A stretch of DNA of 64,000 bases from Leucobacter sp. UT-8R-CII-1-4 (GCF_030010235.1 NZ_JASCRS010000003.1:310001-374000); one strand, 5' to 3'. Shown: positions 17,372-27,289, counted from the first letter of the stretch. Made by a program: numbers and translations. The notes: generated from the sequence alone by a model not told the origin.

Positions 17372-18625
17372 CTAGCCTCCGAAGAGCGCGCCAGGGTGCA
17401 AAAAGCGCCAGAAGAAATCAGGTGTGGCGATTGCTTCATCGGTCACCACACGAACTGAGCTTTCTCCGCTCGGACCGGTGGCCCGAATGGTGCCTGCCTC
17501 GGTACCGCGGGCTCCGGCGGTGACTCCGGTGAGCACGATGGTTCGTTTCACCGACTCACCTGGCACAAGGGCGACACTAAGGTCATCACTCGCGAGCAGG
17601 GCAACGTCTTCACCGGTCCAGGTGGTGACCTTGCCAATTCGTTCACCCGACTCAACTAGGGCGATGTTCTGACCTGACTCGGCCATTGCGGCAAGCACCG
17701 CCCGGGTATCTGCGGCGCGAGCTTCGCCGTCTGGGCGATCAAGTGTGACCGCAACGGCAACAAGTTCACGGCCGAGAACGTCCATTCGTTTTGCGGCGGC
17801 AAGACTGTAGCCGTTTGGAAAGGTTGTGCCAGTTTTTACGCCGATGACACCTGAATCAACAAGCAGGCGGTTTGTGGTTGTAATCTCGCCAAGGCCCGGA
17901 ATGTCTACCGAGGATTGCGCAACAATCTCAGCGATGAGAGGGTTTTCCAGGGCAAGTTTTGCGAGACGCACAATGTCTGAAGGACTACCAACATTGTTGT
18001 CGGAGAGACCGGATGGCTCCTCGATATTGATGCTGTCGAGACCGTTGCGAGTAAGCCAGTCACTTGCCGCCTGGACGAAGGCATCGTTGCTGCCGAAGAT
18101 CCATCGCGAATAAGAAATCGCGTAGTTATTTGCCGAGGGCACAAGGATCAGATCGAGCATCTGCCGAGTCGTGAGTTCGAGACCAACCGGTGCCGGTGCA
18201 AATGTGCCGTCTTGAGCGAGCACCTCGTCAATCAGGGCAGCATCAACATCGGTGACGGTGTACACCGGGCCGTCACTGCCAGCTTCTACCGGTGCCGCAT
18301 CGAGGCCGACCAGCACGGTGACAAGCTTGGTGATGCTCGCAATGCGGTAGCTTTCTTCGCTGTTCGCCCACACTTGATCTTCACCAAACCAGCCGGTGGC
18401 GGCGGGCAGTGCCTGTGCGTCTACCGCTTGTTGAGCGAGCGATTGATCGGCCTGCACTTGCTTTTCGGCATCAACCGAAAGTGTCGCCTGCAACTCGGGC
18501 AGGGGGGCCGCGGCAACCGCTGCGCTGTACCCGCCGAGTAGTACTAGGGTGACGATGCCGCCCGCAGCGATTCTGCGTCGACGATACATCTTTCGTTTTG
18601 AATCAGAGAGAGAGCCGACAGTCAC
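17372..18625 (-). CDS. Serine-type D-Ala-D-Ala carboxypeptidase (S11 family)
   Basis: A 417-residue cell-wall enzyme that trims pentapeptide side chains of peptidoglycan. The N-terminal RRRRIAAGGIVTLVLLGGYSA is a signal sequence or anchor, putting the enzyme outside the membrane. The penicillin-binding motifs are present: SITK (Ser about 97), SAN in VPSANNYA and KTG in GVKTGTTF. The C-terminal part is a beta-rich domain that may hold the enzyme near the wall. The GTG at 18625 has no clear ribosome binding site; an ATG 36 bases later (18589) is an alternative start. Confidence 0.88.
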   Translation of the reverse strand: MTVGSLSDSKRKMYRRRRIAAGGIVTLVLLGGYSAAVAAAPLPELQATLSVDAEKQVQADQSLAQQAVDAQALPAATGWFGEDQVWANSEESYRIASITKLVTVLVGLDAAPVEAGSDGPVYTVTDVDAALIDEVLAQDGTFAPAPVGLELTTRQMLDLILVPSANNYAISYSRWIFGSNDAFVQAASDWLTRNGLDSINIEEPSGLSDNNVGSPSDIVRLAKLALENPLIAEIVAQSSVDIPGLGEITTTNRLLVDSGVIGVKTGTTFPNGYSLAAAKRMDVLGRELVAVAVTLDRPDGEARAADTRAVLAAMAESGQNIALVESGERIGKVTTWTGEDVALLASDDLSVALVPGESVKRTIVLTGVTAGARGTEAGTIRATGPSGESSVRVVTDEAIATPDFFWRFLHPGALFGG

Positions 18626-18731
18626 CTAGTCAGCATAGTCGCCAGAAATCTCAGCCGCAGATCGAGGCAAGTGCTGCGGCGTGTACGACACTTGTTGGGG
18701 TTCTTTGCCGGGTCGCGCCGGGTCGAGCAAG

Positions 18732-19511
18732 CTATCGCGATCCAGCGAGTGCCTTTGTGAGCCGATGCGCGTGCTGCAGCAGTAGCCGACCGAGTTCGAC
18801 CTGACGTTCGGGCGAAAAACGGGGTTCGATGCCGGTCAAGCTGAGCGCCCACGCGGGCGAACCAGAGCGGTCGAAAACGGCGGCCCCCATACCCCAGCTG
18901 CCCTCAACAATGAGGCCGGGGTTGATCGCGTAACCTCTGGCTCGGGTCTCAGAAATGCGCTGACGCAGCTGTTCGGCCTCGTGTGCCGGGCCGTGATCTG
19001 CGGTGAGATCGTGAGTGGTGAGGTAGGCGTCGGCTTGTTCTTCTGGCAGGAAAGACAAAATCGCGAGGCCAGCGGAGGCGACTCCGAGCGGAAAACGTTT
19101 GCCCTCGAAAAGCACAAATGAGCGGATCGGAAACGAGCCGTCTTCGCGCAGTAGGCATACTGTCTCATTGCCTCGCCTGGCAGAGAGGAAAGCGCTTTCT
19201 CCGGTTGCTTCCGCGAGGGCAGCAATGTGGTCGCGAGCAAGCTCAGATATGTCGTAGCGATCTGCTGCAATCGCGCCCATCAGATAGAGTTCTGGCCCGA
19301 GAAGCCAGGCGCCACTGTGCTGATCGCGGTCCACGAACCCCTGCGCTGCGAGTGAGGCGAGCAGACGGTGAGCCGTTGGGCGGGAGATGCCTGTGAGCCG
19401 CGCTAGGTCGCTTGTGCCGGTGCCCTCTGGCATTTTGCTGCTGAGTGCCCGAAGTAGTGCGGAAATTCGCGCCACAACTTGCGCGCCAGCCATCGACTCT
19501 GATGCGTTCAT
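18732..19511 (-). CDS. IclR family transcriptional regulator
   Basis: A 259-residue regulator: N-terminal winged HTH (about 10-70, with TSDLARLTGISRPTAHRLLASLAAQGFVDRD) and C-terminal effector domain (about 80-255) with the usual RRGNETVCLLREDGS and INPGLIVEGSWGMGAAVFD. IclR proteins near CoA transferase and thiolase genes usually sense an aromatic or organic acid intermediate. It is divergent from the CoA transferase genes at 19668 with 156 bases between, so it is their probable regulator. No convincing palindrome was identified in that gap. Confidence 0.92.
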   Translation of the reverse strand: MNASESMAGAQVVARISALLRALSSKMPEGTGTSDLARLTGISRPTAHRLLASLAAQGFVDRDQHSGAWLLGPELYLMGAIAADRYDISELARDHIAALAEATGESAFLSARRGNETVCLLREDGSFPIRSFVLFEGKRFPLGVASAGLAILSFLPEEQADAYLTTHDLTADHGPAHEAEQLRQRISETRARGYAINPGLIVEGSWGMGAAVFDRSGSPAWALSLTGIEPRFSPERQVELGRLLLQHAHRLTKALAGSR

Positions 19512-19667
19512 AATGTGAACGTTACCTCATCCTCGGATCATAAGGCGAGCAATATTGCCAGCAGCGGGCCTCATTGTTGCCGTTTGTATATAAGCAAGAA
19601 TACGCTCAATGTTAGGAAAACAGACGCGCCCACATCGTGGACGCTAAACCGAATACGAGGAGGCAGA

Positions 19668-20393
19668 GTGGCTTCGAAGATCTATCAAGACGCTAGTGAG
19701 GCACTGGCGGGAATCGTTCGCGACGGCATGACTATCGCCGTTGGCGGATTTGGGCTGAGTGGCAACCCCACTAACCTGATCCGTGCGCTGCGTGATACCG
19801 GTGCGAAAGACCTGACCATCGTGTCGAACAACATGGGTGTTGACGGCAAGGGTCTTGGGCTGCTGCTTGAAAACCGACAGGTGAAGAAGGTACTGGCTTC
19901 ATACGTCGGCGAAAACAAGCTGTTCGCCGAACAGTACCTCAGTGGCGAACTCGAGGTTGAGTTTGTGCCGCAGGGCACTCTGGCCGAGCGGATGCGCGCC
20001 GGCGGCGCCGGTATTCCCGCGTTCTACACACCAACTGGCGTGGGCACTCCAATTGCCGAGGGCAAAGAAGAGGCTGTGTTTGACGGTAAGCGGGTGATTC
20101 TTGAGCGCGGCATCGTTGCTGACATCGCTCTTGTCCGTGCCCATATCGGCGATCACGAGGGCAATCTTCGCTACCGCCTCACCTCTCGAAACTTCAATCC
20201 TCTGGCGGCAACCTGCGGGCGAATCACTCTCGCCGAGGTGGAGACCCTGAGTGACGAGTACCTCGACCCCGAGCGGATCGACACCCCCGGTGTCTATGTT
20301 CAGCGAATTGTGCGCTGTGAGGATCAGAGTAAAGAGATCGAACAGCTCACTGTTCGGCCAAAGCCGGGCGCGGCGAACGCAGAGGAGGCCTAA
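19668..20393 (+). CDS. 3-oxoacid CoA-transferase subunit A
   Basis: A 241-residue alpha subunit of a type I CoA transferase, which moves CoA from succinyl-CoA (or another donor) to acetoacetate or 3-oxoadipate. It shows the [19 protein letters not shown] glycine-rich CoA signature near the start and the [16 protein letters not shown] region. The GTG at 19668 is preceded by GAGGAGG at ideal spacing, so the longer in-frame extension is rejected. It is two bases upstream of subunit B and followed by a thiolase. Acetoacetate or 3-oxoadipate are both possible; a 3-hydroxybutyrate dehydrogenase downstream favours acetoacetate. Confidence 0.92.
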   Translation: MASKIYQDASEALAGIVRDGMTIAVGGFGLSGNPTNLIRALRDTGAKDLTIVSNNMGVDGKGLGLLLENRQVKKVLASYVGENKLFAEQYLSGELEVEFVPQGTLAERMRAGGAGIPAFYTPTGVGTPIAEGKEEAVFDGKRVILERGIVADIALVRAHIGDHEGNLRYRLTSRNFNPLAATCGRITLAEVETLSDEYLDPERIDTPGVYVQRIVRCEDQSKEIEQLTVRPKPGAANAEEA

Positions 20394-20395
20394 TC

Positions 20396-21037
20396 ATGTG
20401 GACCAGAGATGAAATGGCTGCAATCGCGGCGTCGGAGCTTGAAGACGGCCAGTACGTCAACCTCGGTATCGGGATTCCAACGCTCGTCGCGAATCACCTG
20501 CCTGCGGGAATCACTGTGAAGCTGCAGAGCGAAAACGGCATTCTTGGCATGGGCCAGTTTCCTTACGAGGGCGAGGCAGACGCCGACCTCATTAACGCCG
20601 GAAAACAGACGGTGACTTTGGTGCCAGGCGCGTCGATTTTCGATTCGGCAACTTCTTTCGGCATGATCCGCGGCGGCCATGTGCAGACCGCGATCCTCGG
20701 AGCTATGGAGGTTGCTGGCAACGGCGACCTGGCCAACTGGACCATTCCCGGCAAGCTCGTAAAAGGCATGGGCGGCGCGATGGATCTAGTGGCTGGCACA
20801 CCTCGCGTGATTGTGCTCACGGACCATGTCTCGAAGGACGGCAGTCCTAAGATCGTTACCGAGTGCTCGCTGCCGCTGACCGGTGCGGGCGTTGTGAACC
20901 GAATTATCAGCGACCGGGCCGTGTTTGACGTTGTTGACGGTTCGCTCGTGCTCAAGCGGCTCGCGCCGGGCTGTGAGCTTGAAGACATTCGCGCCATGAC
21001 TGGCGCGGCATTCACTGTAGACCTCGAGGAGGAATAA
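20396..21037 (+). CDS. 3-oxoacid CoA-transferase subunit B
   Basis: The 213-residue beta subunit partnering the gene just upstream. The catalytic glutamate is Glu46 in [10 protein letters not shown], which forms the covalent CoA thioester; [13 protein letters not shown] near the N-terminus is the family signature. Normal length. Forms an A2B2 or similar complex in the cytoplasm. Two bases separate it from subunit A and two from the thiolase. Confidence 0.93.
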   Translation: MWTRDEMAAIAASELEDGQYVNLGIGIPTLVANHLPAGITVKLQSENGILGMGQFPYEGEADADLINAGKQTVTLVPGASIFDSATSFGMIRGGHVQTAILGAMEVAGNGDLANWTIPGKLVKGMGGAMDLVAGTPRVIVLTDHVSKDGSPKIVTECSLPLTGAGVVNRIISDRAVFDVVDGSLVLKRLAPGCELEDIRAMTGAAFTVDLEEE

Positions 21038-21039
21038 TC

Positions 21040-22212
21040 ATGACCGCATTTATCGCTGGATACGCTCGTACTCCATTTGTGAAATTCACCGGGCAATTTG
21101 CCGCTCAGCCGGCGACCGTGCTCGGTGCACACGCGGTGAAGGCCGCGCTTGCTCGCGCTGGTGTGTCTGCCGAACAGGTTGACCTGCTGGTTGCAGGCCA
21201 GGTGCTGCAGGGTGGCGCGGGCCAGAACCCTGCTCGTCAGACCGCTGTTGGTGCTGGCATTCCAATGAATGTGCCTGCGCAGACTATTAACGCCGTGTGC
21301 TTGTCGGGCACCGAAGCGGTATCGCAGGCTGCCCGTCTGATTCGCTCGGGTGAGGCAGACATTGTGGTTGCTGTTGGGCAGGAATCGATGACTCTCGCGC
21401 CGCACGTGATGTCGATGCGGGCAGGTCAGAAGTACGGCAATGCCACTCTGGTAGACACCGTTGAGAACGACGGTCTGACCGATGCGTTCGACAAAATCGC
21501 AATGGGTTCGCTGACCGAAAGCGGGAACACTCCACTCGGACTTGGCCGTGCTGAGCAAGACGAATTTGCTGCTCTCTCGCATCAGCGGGCTGCGGCTTCG
21601 GCTGAGTTCTTGGCTGGTGAGATCGCGCCGTTCACGGTTTCTTCGCGCCGCGGTGACACCGTGGTTTCAAGCGACGACGGCGTGCGTGGCGATACTACCG
21701 CTGAGACCCTCGCCGGTCTTCGCCCGGCGTTCGCCAAGGACGGTTCAATCACCGCGGGCAACGCTTCACAGATCACCGACGGCGCTGCCGCACTGGTGAT
21801 CGTCAGTGAAGCCGCAGTTCAGAAGTTCGGACTGAAGCCGATCGCCAGCATTGAGGCCACTGCCTTTGTTGCTGGTCCAGATACTCAGCTGCACTCGCAG
21901 CCCTCAAACGCGATCAAGGCTGCGCTTGCAAAGCTTGACGGTGTGAGCGCTGGCGACCTTGCCGCTGTTGAGATTAACGAGGCCTTCGCCTCGGTTGGTT
22001 TGCAGTCGACTAAGGAGCTCGAGATTGATCCAGCGATTGTGAACGCTCATGGCGGTGCGATCGCGCTCGGTCACCCGATTGGTGCTTCTGGTGCGCGGAT
22101 CGTTGGCACGCTTGCCCGTCGCCTTGCTGAAGCTGGCGCTGGATCGCTCGGCGCAGTAGGTATTTGTGGTGGTGGCGGTCAGGGCAGCGCAGTGGTGCTG
22201 AAGGCCCTCTAA
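21040..22212 (+). CDS. Acetyl-CoA acetyltransferase (thiolase)
   Basis: A 390-residue thiolase that splits 3-oxoacyl-CoA with CoA, here probably acetoacetyl-CoA to two acetyl-CoA. Catalytic residues are all present: nucleophile Cys87 in NAVCLSG, His345 in GHPIGASGAR and Cys376 in GICGGGGQG. Length is right for AtoB/PhaA-type enzymes; 3-oxoadipyl-CoA thiolase (PcaF) is an alternative. It ends the CoA-transferase operon before a strong terminator. Confidence 0.92.
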   Translation: MTAFIAGYARTPFVKFTGQFAAQPATVLGAHAVKAALARAGVSAEQVDLLVAGQVLQGGAGQNPARQTAVGAGIPMNVPAQTINAVCLSGTEAVSQAARLIRSGEADIVVAVGQESMTLAPHVMSMRAGQKYGNATLVDTVENDGLTDAFDKIAMGSLTESGNTPLGLGRAEQDEFAALSHQRAAASAEFLAGEIAPFTVSSRRGDTVVSSDDGVRGDTTAETLAGLRPAFAKDGSITAGNASQITDGAAALVIVSEAAVQKFGLKPIASIEATAFVAGPDTQLHSQPSNAIKAALAKLDGVSAGDLAAVEINEAFASVGLQSTKELEIDPAIVNAHGGAIALGHPIGASGARIVGTLARRLAEAGAGSLGAVGICGGGGQGSAVVLKAL

Positions 22213-22225
22213 ACCGCACGTATTG

Positions 22226-22262
22226 CAAGCCCCCGGAGCACGTTTGTGTCTCCGGGGGCTTG
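22226..22262 (+). terminator. Intrinsic terminator after the thiolase gene
   Basis: Perfect 13-base arms (22226-22238 and 22250-22262), GC-rich, with an 11-base loop, followed by TTGTGTTTTG. It separates the CoA-transferase operon from the ABC transporter operon, so the latter needs its own promoter. Confidence 0.9.
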
Positions 22263-22432
22263 TTGTGTTTTGTGCAGAATTTGTCATTGAACAGGTATTT
22301 TTCTCTCGTTAGTTGATAACAAAGCAGCAACGGAGAATTGCGATGCTTGACTCAAAAGCAATTCGGCTCTAGCGTGATCTTGGAACCTGAATCAGGTTTC
22401 ATATTTACCTTCCAATGACGAAAGGCAAGCGC

Positions 22433-23614
22433 ATGCGCGTTCCGAAGAAACTCACCATCGGTGCGGTGGCTCTCTCAGCTGCCCTGGCTCTGTCGGCGTG
22501 TGCGCCGGCAGCGGGCGGCAACGGTGAATCCGGCGATGGCCCGGCAGAGGTGACCGTTGGCGTGATCACCAGCGAGACTGGCCCCTTGGCCGGCTACGGC
22601 GCCCAGTACCTCGACGGCTTTAAAGCAGGCCTCGACTACGCAACCGATGGTTCAGGCGAAATCGACGGCACCAAGATCAACGTGAAATACCTTGATGACG
22701 CAGGTGACCCCGACAAGGCAGTCACCGCGGCAAAAGAGTTGATCGGCGAGGGAGTGAACATTCTCGCCGGTAGCGCCTCCTCAGGCGTTGCGCTCAAGGT
22801 CGCCGAACAAGCAGAACAGAACAAAGTGCTCTTCGTTTCAGGCCCAGCAGCAGTCGACGCCATTACCGGAATCAACGACTACACCTTTCGTAGCGGTCGA
22901 CAGAGCGCACAGGATGTAGCTACCGCTGGCACCTTCGTTGATGACATCTCGGGCAAAAAAGTTGTTGTGTATGCACAGGACAACGCCTTTGGTCAGGGCA
23001 ATGTCGCCGCAGTCGATGCGATCCTCGGAGCCAAAGGCGCGGTAGTTGAACCGGTGCTCGTTGCCGAAGACGTGACCGAATTCACGCCATTCGCGCAGCA
23101 AGTTATTTCCGCATCACCAGACCTCGTCTTTGTCGCTTGGGCAGGCGCAACCTCGGGCGCGATGTGGCAGGCAATGAGCCAGCAGGGCGTATTCGACAAA
23201 GCACCAGTCGTCACCGGCCTCGGCGACGCGGCCACCTTCGGAGCCTACGGCGACGCCTCTGAAAACATCAGCTTCTTGAATCACTACTTCCCAGCAGCGC
23301 CAGACAATGACATCAACGACGAAATGATCAAGGCTGTGGAAACTGGCGGCGGCACTCCAGACCTCTTTACTCCCGACGGGTTCAACGCGGCGATCATGAT
23401 CGTGCAGGCCATTAAAGAGGGCAACGGCGATGTTGATGCCATGATCTCGGCGCTTGAGGGTTTCAGCTTTGAAGGGCCTAAGGGCAGCAACACCGTGCGC
23501 GCCGAAGACCACGCACTGATCCAAGACATGTATCAGGTGAAGCTTGTCTCGAAAGACGGCGCATTCGTGCCGGAACTCATCTCAACCATTCCAGGAGACC
23601 AGGTCGCCCCCTAG
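22433..23614 (+). CDS. ABC transporter substrate-binding lipoprotein, branched-chain amino acid (LivJ) type
   Basis: A 393-residue periplasmic-binding-protein fold of the HAAT/LivJ class. The signal peptide ends in the lipobox LSAC (Cys near residue 23), so it is a membrane-anchored lipoprotein. The mature part has GVITSETGPLAGYGAQYLDGFKAG and, later, DNAFGQGN, typical of this class. GAAAGG lies eight bases before ATG 22433; an ATG 18 bases earlier lacks a site. It heads a transporter operon that goes on to an acyl-CoA synthetase and 3-hydroxybutyrate dehydrogenase, so the ligand may be an organic acid rather than an amino acid. Confidence 0.88.
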   Translation: MRVPKKLTIGAVALSAALALSACAPAAGGNGESGDGPAEVTVGVITSETGPLAGYGAQYLDGFKAGLDYATDGSGEIDGTKINVKYLDDAGDPDKAVTAAKELIGEGVNILAGSASSGVALKVAEQAEQNKVLFVSGPAAVDAITGINDYTFRSGRQSAQDVATAGTFVDDISGKKVVVYAQDNAFGQGNVAAVDAILGAKGAVVEPVLVAEDVTEFTPFAQQVISASPDLVFVAWAGATSGAMWQAMSQQGVFDKAPVVTGLGDAATFGAYGDASENISFLNHYFPAAPDNDINDEMIKAVETGGGTPDLFTPDGFNAAIMIVQAIKEGNGDVDAMISALEGFSFEGPKGSNTVRAEDHALIQDMYQVKLVSKDGAFVPELISTIPGDQVAP

Positions 23615-23656
23615 ATTGCGTCACTCGTGAGAAGTCGTGCGCGGCGATGACGTCGC

Positions 23657-23704
23657 ACACGACAACACGACAACACGACAACACGACAACACGGCAACAC
23701 GATT
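23657..23704. repeat. 8-bp tandem repeat, ACACGACA x about 6
   Basis: Four exact copies of ACACGACA, then ACACGGCA and ACACGATT, in the 130-base gap between the binding protein and the first ATPase gene. Copy number could vary by slippage. It is not in a coding frame with good start signals and does not look like a CRISPR. Confidence 0.85.
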
Positions 23705-23744
23705 CACGCAGCGATCAATTCAACGAAGAAACAGGTCTGAATAC

Positions 23745-24509
23745 ATGCAAACCGCAACCCCGTCCGCGCTGCAAATCAAAGGTCTCGGCCTGAAGATCGG
23801 CGGCGCCACGATTCTGAAGAATGTCGAACTCGACATTCCGCAGGGCGCAATCGTGGGAGTGATCGGCCCGAATGGTGCAGGCAAGACAACACTCTTTAAT
23901 GCAATTTCTGGTCTAATCACTCCCACCGCCGGCACAGTGCAGATGCACGGCATCGACATCACAAAGGCGTCGGTGCCCGCCCGAGCGCGGGCGGGGCTGG
24001 GACGCACGTTTCAAACCTCAAGCTATTTCCCTGGGCTCAGCGTGCTAGAAAACGTTCGTCTGGCAGCGCAGGTTGCCGAGGGCGGCAACTATTCACTGTT
24101 CCGATTTCCGAAAGCGCACGATAAGGCAACCGAACGTGCGCTCGAAACCCTGCAAAGCGTTGGTCTCGCGCACAAGGCACACACCCTTGCCGGTGACATC
24201 TCGCACGGCGACAAACGCAAACTTGAGATTGCGGTGCTGCTCGTGACCGAGGCCAACCTGGTACTCCTGGACGAGCCAATGGCAGGTGTCGCCTCCGGCG
24301 AAGTAGCCGGGCTTGTGCAAAACATTCGTGAGATGCAGGTCGAAAAGCAGTGCACCGTGCTGATGGTTGAACACCACATCGACGTGTTGCTTGGCTTCGT
24401 TGACATGGTCGCTGTGATGTACTTCGGCACCATCATTGCCTACGACACCCCGCAAAACATTATGAACAATCCAACCGTGCAAAGCGCGTACCTGGGGAAG
24501 AGCGCATGA
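23745..24509 (+). CDS. ABC transporter ATP-binding protein, LivG type
   Basis: A 254-residue ATPase of the branched-chain amino acid class. Walker A is GPNGAGKTT (about residues 43-51) and Walker B is LVLLDEP. The signature segment reads ISHGDKRKLEIA, where most relatives have LSYGxQRxLEIA, a mild departure (Lys for Gln/Glu-Arg). The ATG at 23745 is chosen because the upstream in-frame extension runs through the tandem repeat. Four-base overlap with the next gene. Partner of the LivF-type ATPase. Confidence 0.9.
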   Translation: MQTATPSALQIKGLGLKIGGATILKNVELDIPQGAIVGVIGPNGAGKTTLFNAISGLITPTAGTVQMHGIDITKASVPARARAGLGRTFQTSSYFPGLSVLENVRLAAQVAEGGNYSLFRFPKAHDKATERALETLQSVGLAHKAHTLAGDISHGDKRKLEIAVLLVTEANLVLLDEPMAGVASGEVAGLVQNIREMQVEKQCTVLMVEHHIDVLLGFVDMVAVMYFGTIIAYDTPQNIMNNPTVQSAYLGKSA

Positions 24510-25222
24510 CCGATCCAATTCTTGAAGTGGCGCACCTGCGCTGCAGTATTGCCGGCCAGCAAGTGGTCGAGGACGTCTCATTTCAAGTGCCAGCGACCGG
24601 CATTACTGCCGTGCTCGGCCGCAATGGTGCCGGTAAAACCTCAACGTTACGCGGCATCATGGGGCTCATTTCTCGATCCGGTGAAGTTCGTCTCGCCGGT
24701 GAACGAATCGACCAAATGCCAACACACAAACTGGTGCAGCGCGGCATCGGTTATGTGCCAGAAGACCGAGAAGTGTTCGCCTCGCTGACGGTCGCTGAAA
24801 ATCTTGCCCTCGCTGAGCGCCAGGCAACTCCGCGACGTGAGTTCGTGGCAGAGCTTTTTCCCGACCTTGTGCAGCGCAAAGATCAACAGGCGGGCACGCT
24901 CTCGGGCGGCCAGCAGCAAATGGTCTCGGTGGCAAGGGCACTGCTCAATGACAACCGGATCTTGCTCGTTGATGAGCCAACAAAGGGGCTGGCACCAAAG
25001 ATCGTCTCCGAGGTAGCCGATGCGCTACAAGAAGCGGCGAAAACCGTGCCCATCTTGTTGGTCGAACAAAACCTAGAGGTCGTTCGACAACTGGCCGATG
25101 ACGCCATTGTGATCTCTGGAGGCAAAGTGGTGCACGTCGCCAAGGCGGCCCAGATCCTCGACGATGAAGAACTCACCAAACGCCTTCTTGGCGTGCATGC
25201 GGAGCAGGAGGCAGCCCTATGA
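24506..25222 (+). CDS. ABC transporter ATP-binding protein, LivF type
   Basis: A 238-residue second ATPase of the same transporter. Walker A GRNGAGKTS (about 34-42), signature LSGGQQQMVSVARAL (about 131-145) and Walker B ILLVDEPTKGL. GYVPEDREVF is a LivF hallmark. Start overlaps the LivG-type stop (ATGA) and its stop overlaps the permease start, so all four membrane/ATPase genes are translationally coupled. Confidence 0.92.
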   Translation: MTDPILEVAHLRCSIAGQQVVEDVSFQVPATGITAVLGRNGAGKTSTLRGIMGLISRSGEVRLAGERIDQMPTHKLVQRGIGYVPEDREVFASLTVAENLALAERQATPRREFVAELFPDLVQRKDQQAGTLSGGQQQMVSVARALLNDNRILLVDEPTKGLAPKIVSEVADALQEAAKTVPILLVEQNLEVVRQLADDAIVISGGKVVHVAKAAQILDDEELTKRLLGVHAEQEAAL

Positions 25223-26094
25223 GCGCCATCGTTCTCACGCTGATCACCGGTATTGGCCTTGGCGCCCTGTACTTTCTGGTTGCCTCGGGACTGAGCCTGA
25301 TCTACGGCCTGATGCATGTGCTCAACTTTGCGCACGGCGCATTTTTGACCCTCGCCGCCTTCATCGGCTGGCGCACCGCCGAAGCGCTCGGAACTGATTC
25401 TTGGGGATCGCTCCTCGTCTCAGTCGTGGTGGGCGGTCTGGTCGGAGCAATCTTCGCGACCCTCACCGAGCTACTACTGATTCGGCCGCTCTATGAACGA
25501 CACATTGAGCAGGTACTCGTAACTGTCGGCCTGTCGTTTGCGGCGATCGCGCTATTTGAGGGTATCTGGGGGAGTGACCCAATCAACATCTCTGGCCCCT
25601 CTTGGCTGAAACAAACCACTGAGGTGCTCGGTGCTCGAGTGCCGAATGTGTACTGGGTGCTGATGATTGCCGCTGCCCTGGTGCTTGGCCTGCTCGTCTT
25701 GTTCCTGCGAAAGACCCGCTACGGCATGATCATTCGAGCTGGCGTCGAAAACCGCGCGATGGTGACTGCCCTCGGCATCGATGTGCGCCGCGCTTTTACT
25801 CTCGTGTTCGCCATTGGTGGTGGCGCCGCGGGCATCGGCGGCGTACTCGCAATGCACTACATGACCTTCGTCTCAGCGCATCTTGGTCAGACCCTTTTGA
25901 TCTTCGCCTTCATCGTGACGGTCGTTGGCGGCCTCGGATCGCTCGCAGGCGCGGCGATTGCCTCGGTGATTGTCGCGGTGCTGCAGCAATTCGCGAATTT
26001 CTACCTTGGCGGAACCGGCGACTTTATTGTCGTGATTTTGCTCGCTGTCGTGCTGCTAGTGCGACCGCGCGGACTGATGGGAAGGAAAGCATGA
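25219..26094 (+). CDS. ABC transporter permease, LivH type
   Basis: A 291-residue inner-membrane permease with about eight helices. GLSLIYGLMHVLNFAHGAF near the start and the GIDVRRAFTLVFAIGGGAAGIGG loop near residue 185 are characteristic of LivH. Partner of the LivM-type permease immediately downstream (four-base overlap). Confidence 0.92.
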   Translation: MSAIVLTLITGIGLGALYFLVASGLSLIYGLMHVLNFAHGAFLTLAAFIGWRTAEALGTDSWGSLLVSVVVGGLVGAIFATLTELLLIRPLYERHIEQVLVTVGLSFAAIALFEGIWGSDPINISGPSWLKQTTEVLGARVPNVYWVLMIAAALVLGLLVLFLRKTRYGMIIRAGVENRAMVTALGIDVRRAFTLVFAIGGGAAGIGGVLAMHYMTFVSAHLGQTLLIFAFIVTVVGGLGSLAGAAIASVIVAVLQQFANFYLGGTGDFIVVILLAVVLLVRPRGLMGRKA

Positions 26095-27242
26095 GCGCGA
26101 TCATGACCACAGGAGATGCGCGTCGAAAGCGCCGCAATTACACGCCGGTCATCGTAGGTGTTGGCATCGTGGTGCTGATGGCACTGCTGCCCATGATGAA
26201 TCTTTCGATTCCGGGAATTCTGCCGACCCCCACCTATATGCCTGGCAGCCTCGCACTGCTCTCACTATGCATGGTGTTCGCAGCCCTTTCGCTCTCCTAC
26301 AACATGATGCTTGGCACCGCTGGCATGCTCTCCTTCGGGCACGCGCTCTCATTCGGTGGTGGCGCCTATCTGCTCGGCATGGTGCTTCGTTATCTTGAGA
26401 TGCCGCTTGTACCCGCGACGCTGCTCGCGCTGCTCGGTGGTCTAGTGATTGCTCTGCTCACCGGTTCAATTGCCAACCGAGTCGGCGGCATTCCCTTCGC
26501 AATGGTGACCCTCGCATTCGCGCAAGCCGGCTCGGTGCTCGTTCGCCGTAACTCGAAGATCACCGGTGGTGAAGAGGGCCTTGGGCTTGCGACCGCGCAG
26601 GTGCCCGATTGGTTGCTCGGTGTGGTGAACACACGCAACCTGTACTGGGTGATCCTCGGCATATTGGTGCTGGTGTACCTCGTTGCACTCTGGGTTGATA
26701 AGAGTCGGCTTGGGCACATCGTGCGGGCCACCCGAGAGAACGAACAGCGCGTGCAGGTGCTGGGTCTGCACCCATACACGGCAAAGCTCATGGTCTTTGT
26801 GATCGCTGCGCTGCTGGCGAGCATCGCCGGGATGGGATACCTGCTCTTGCAATCCGGCACGGTGCCGCGAGCCGTATCTGCCGATCTGACGATCACCGTC
26901 TTGGTGATGGTTGTGCTCGGTGGGGTTGGTTTTCGTTGGGGTGCAATCGTGGGTGGCGTCGTTTACACACTCCTTGACCAGCGACTGACAGTGCTGGCCA
27001 AGGCAGACTTCATTCAGGGTCTGCCCGACGTGCTGCGGATTCCGCTTTCTGAGCCACTCTTTTTGCTCGGCACTTTGTTTATCTTGGTGGTGATGTTCCT
27101 CCCGGGCGGCATCGCCGGTACGCTCGACAAAGCTTGGAATCGTGCCCGACATCGTTCACACTCAAAAACTGTGGGGCTCACGGCGCTCGACCAGACAGAA
27201 TTTGCTGATTCGACTGACCCAATTGACGGGTCGAGGCGCTAG
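26091..27242 (+). CDS. ABC transporter permease, LivM type
   Basis: A 383-residue permease with about nine helices. SLSYNMMLGTAGMLSFGHALSF matches the LivM family (SLNLLxGYAGQLSFGHAAF), and ATRENEQRVQVLGLHPYTAKL is the cytoplasmic coupling loop. It ends in a basic C-terminal tail. It completes the transporter; a 47-base gap separates it from the acyl-CoA synthetase. Confidence 0.92.
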   Translation: MSAIMTTGDARRKRRNYTPVIVGVGIVVLMALLPMMNLSIPGILPTPTYMPGSLALLSLCMVFAALSLSYNMMLGTAGMLSFGHALSFGGGAYLLGMVLRYLEMPLVPATLLALLGGLVIALLTGSIANRVGGIPFAMVTLAFAQAGSVLVRRNSKITGGEEGLGLATAQVPDWLLGVVNTRNLYWVILGILVLVYLVALWVDKSRLGHIVRATRENEQRVQVLGLHPYTAKLMVFVIAALLASIAGMGYLLLQSGTVPRAVSADLTITVLVMVVLGGVGFRWGAIVGGVVYTLLDQRLTVLAKADFIQGLPDVLRIPLSEPLFLLGTLFILVVMFLPGGIAGTLDKAWNRARHRSHSKTVGLTALDQTEFADSTDPIDGSRR

Positions 27243-27289
27243 CGTCAGAAGCGACTGCTCCGCACTCGCATCAGAACTGAGACAGAGAT

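Noticed and set aside
19515-19667. N-terminal extension of CoA transferase subunit A
   Set aside because: A GTG at 19668 has an ideal GAGGAGG site, and the extension has no family similarity and runs into the regulatory gap.
23657-23704. CRISPR array
   Set aside because: The units are 8 bases long with no spacers and no cas genes are near.
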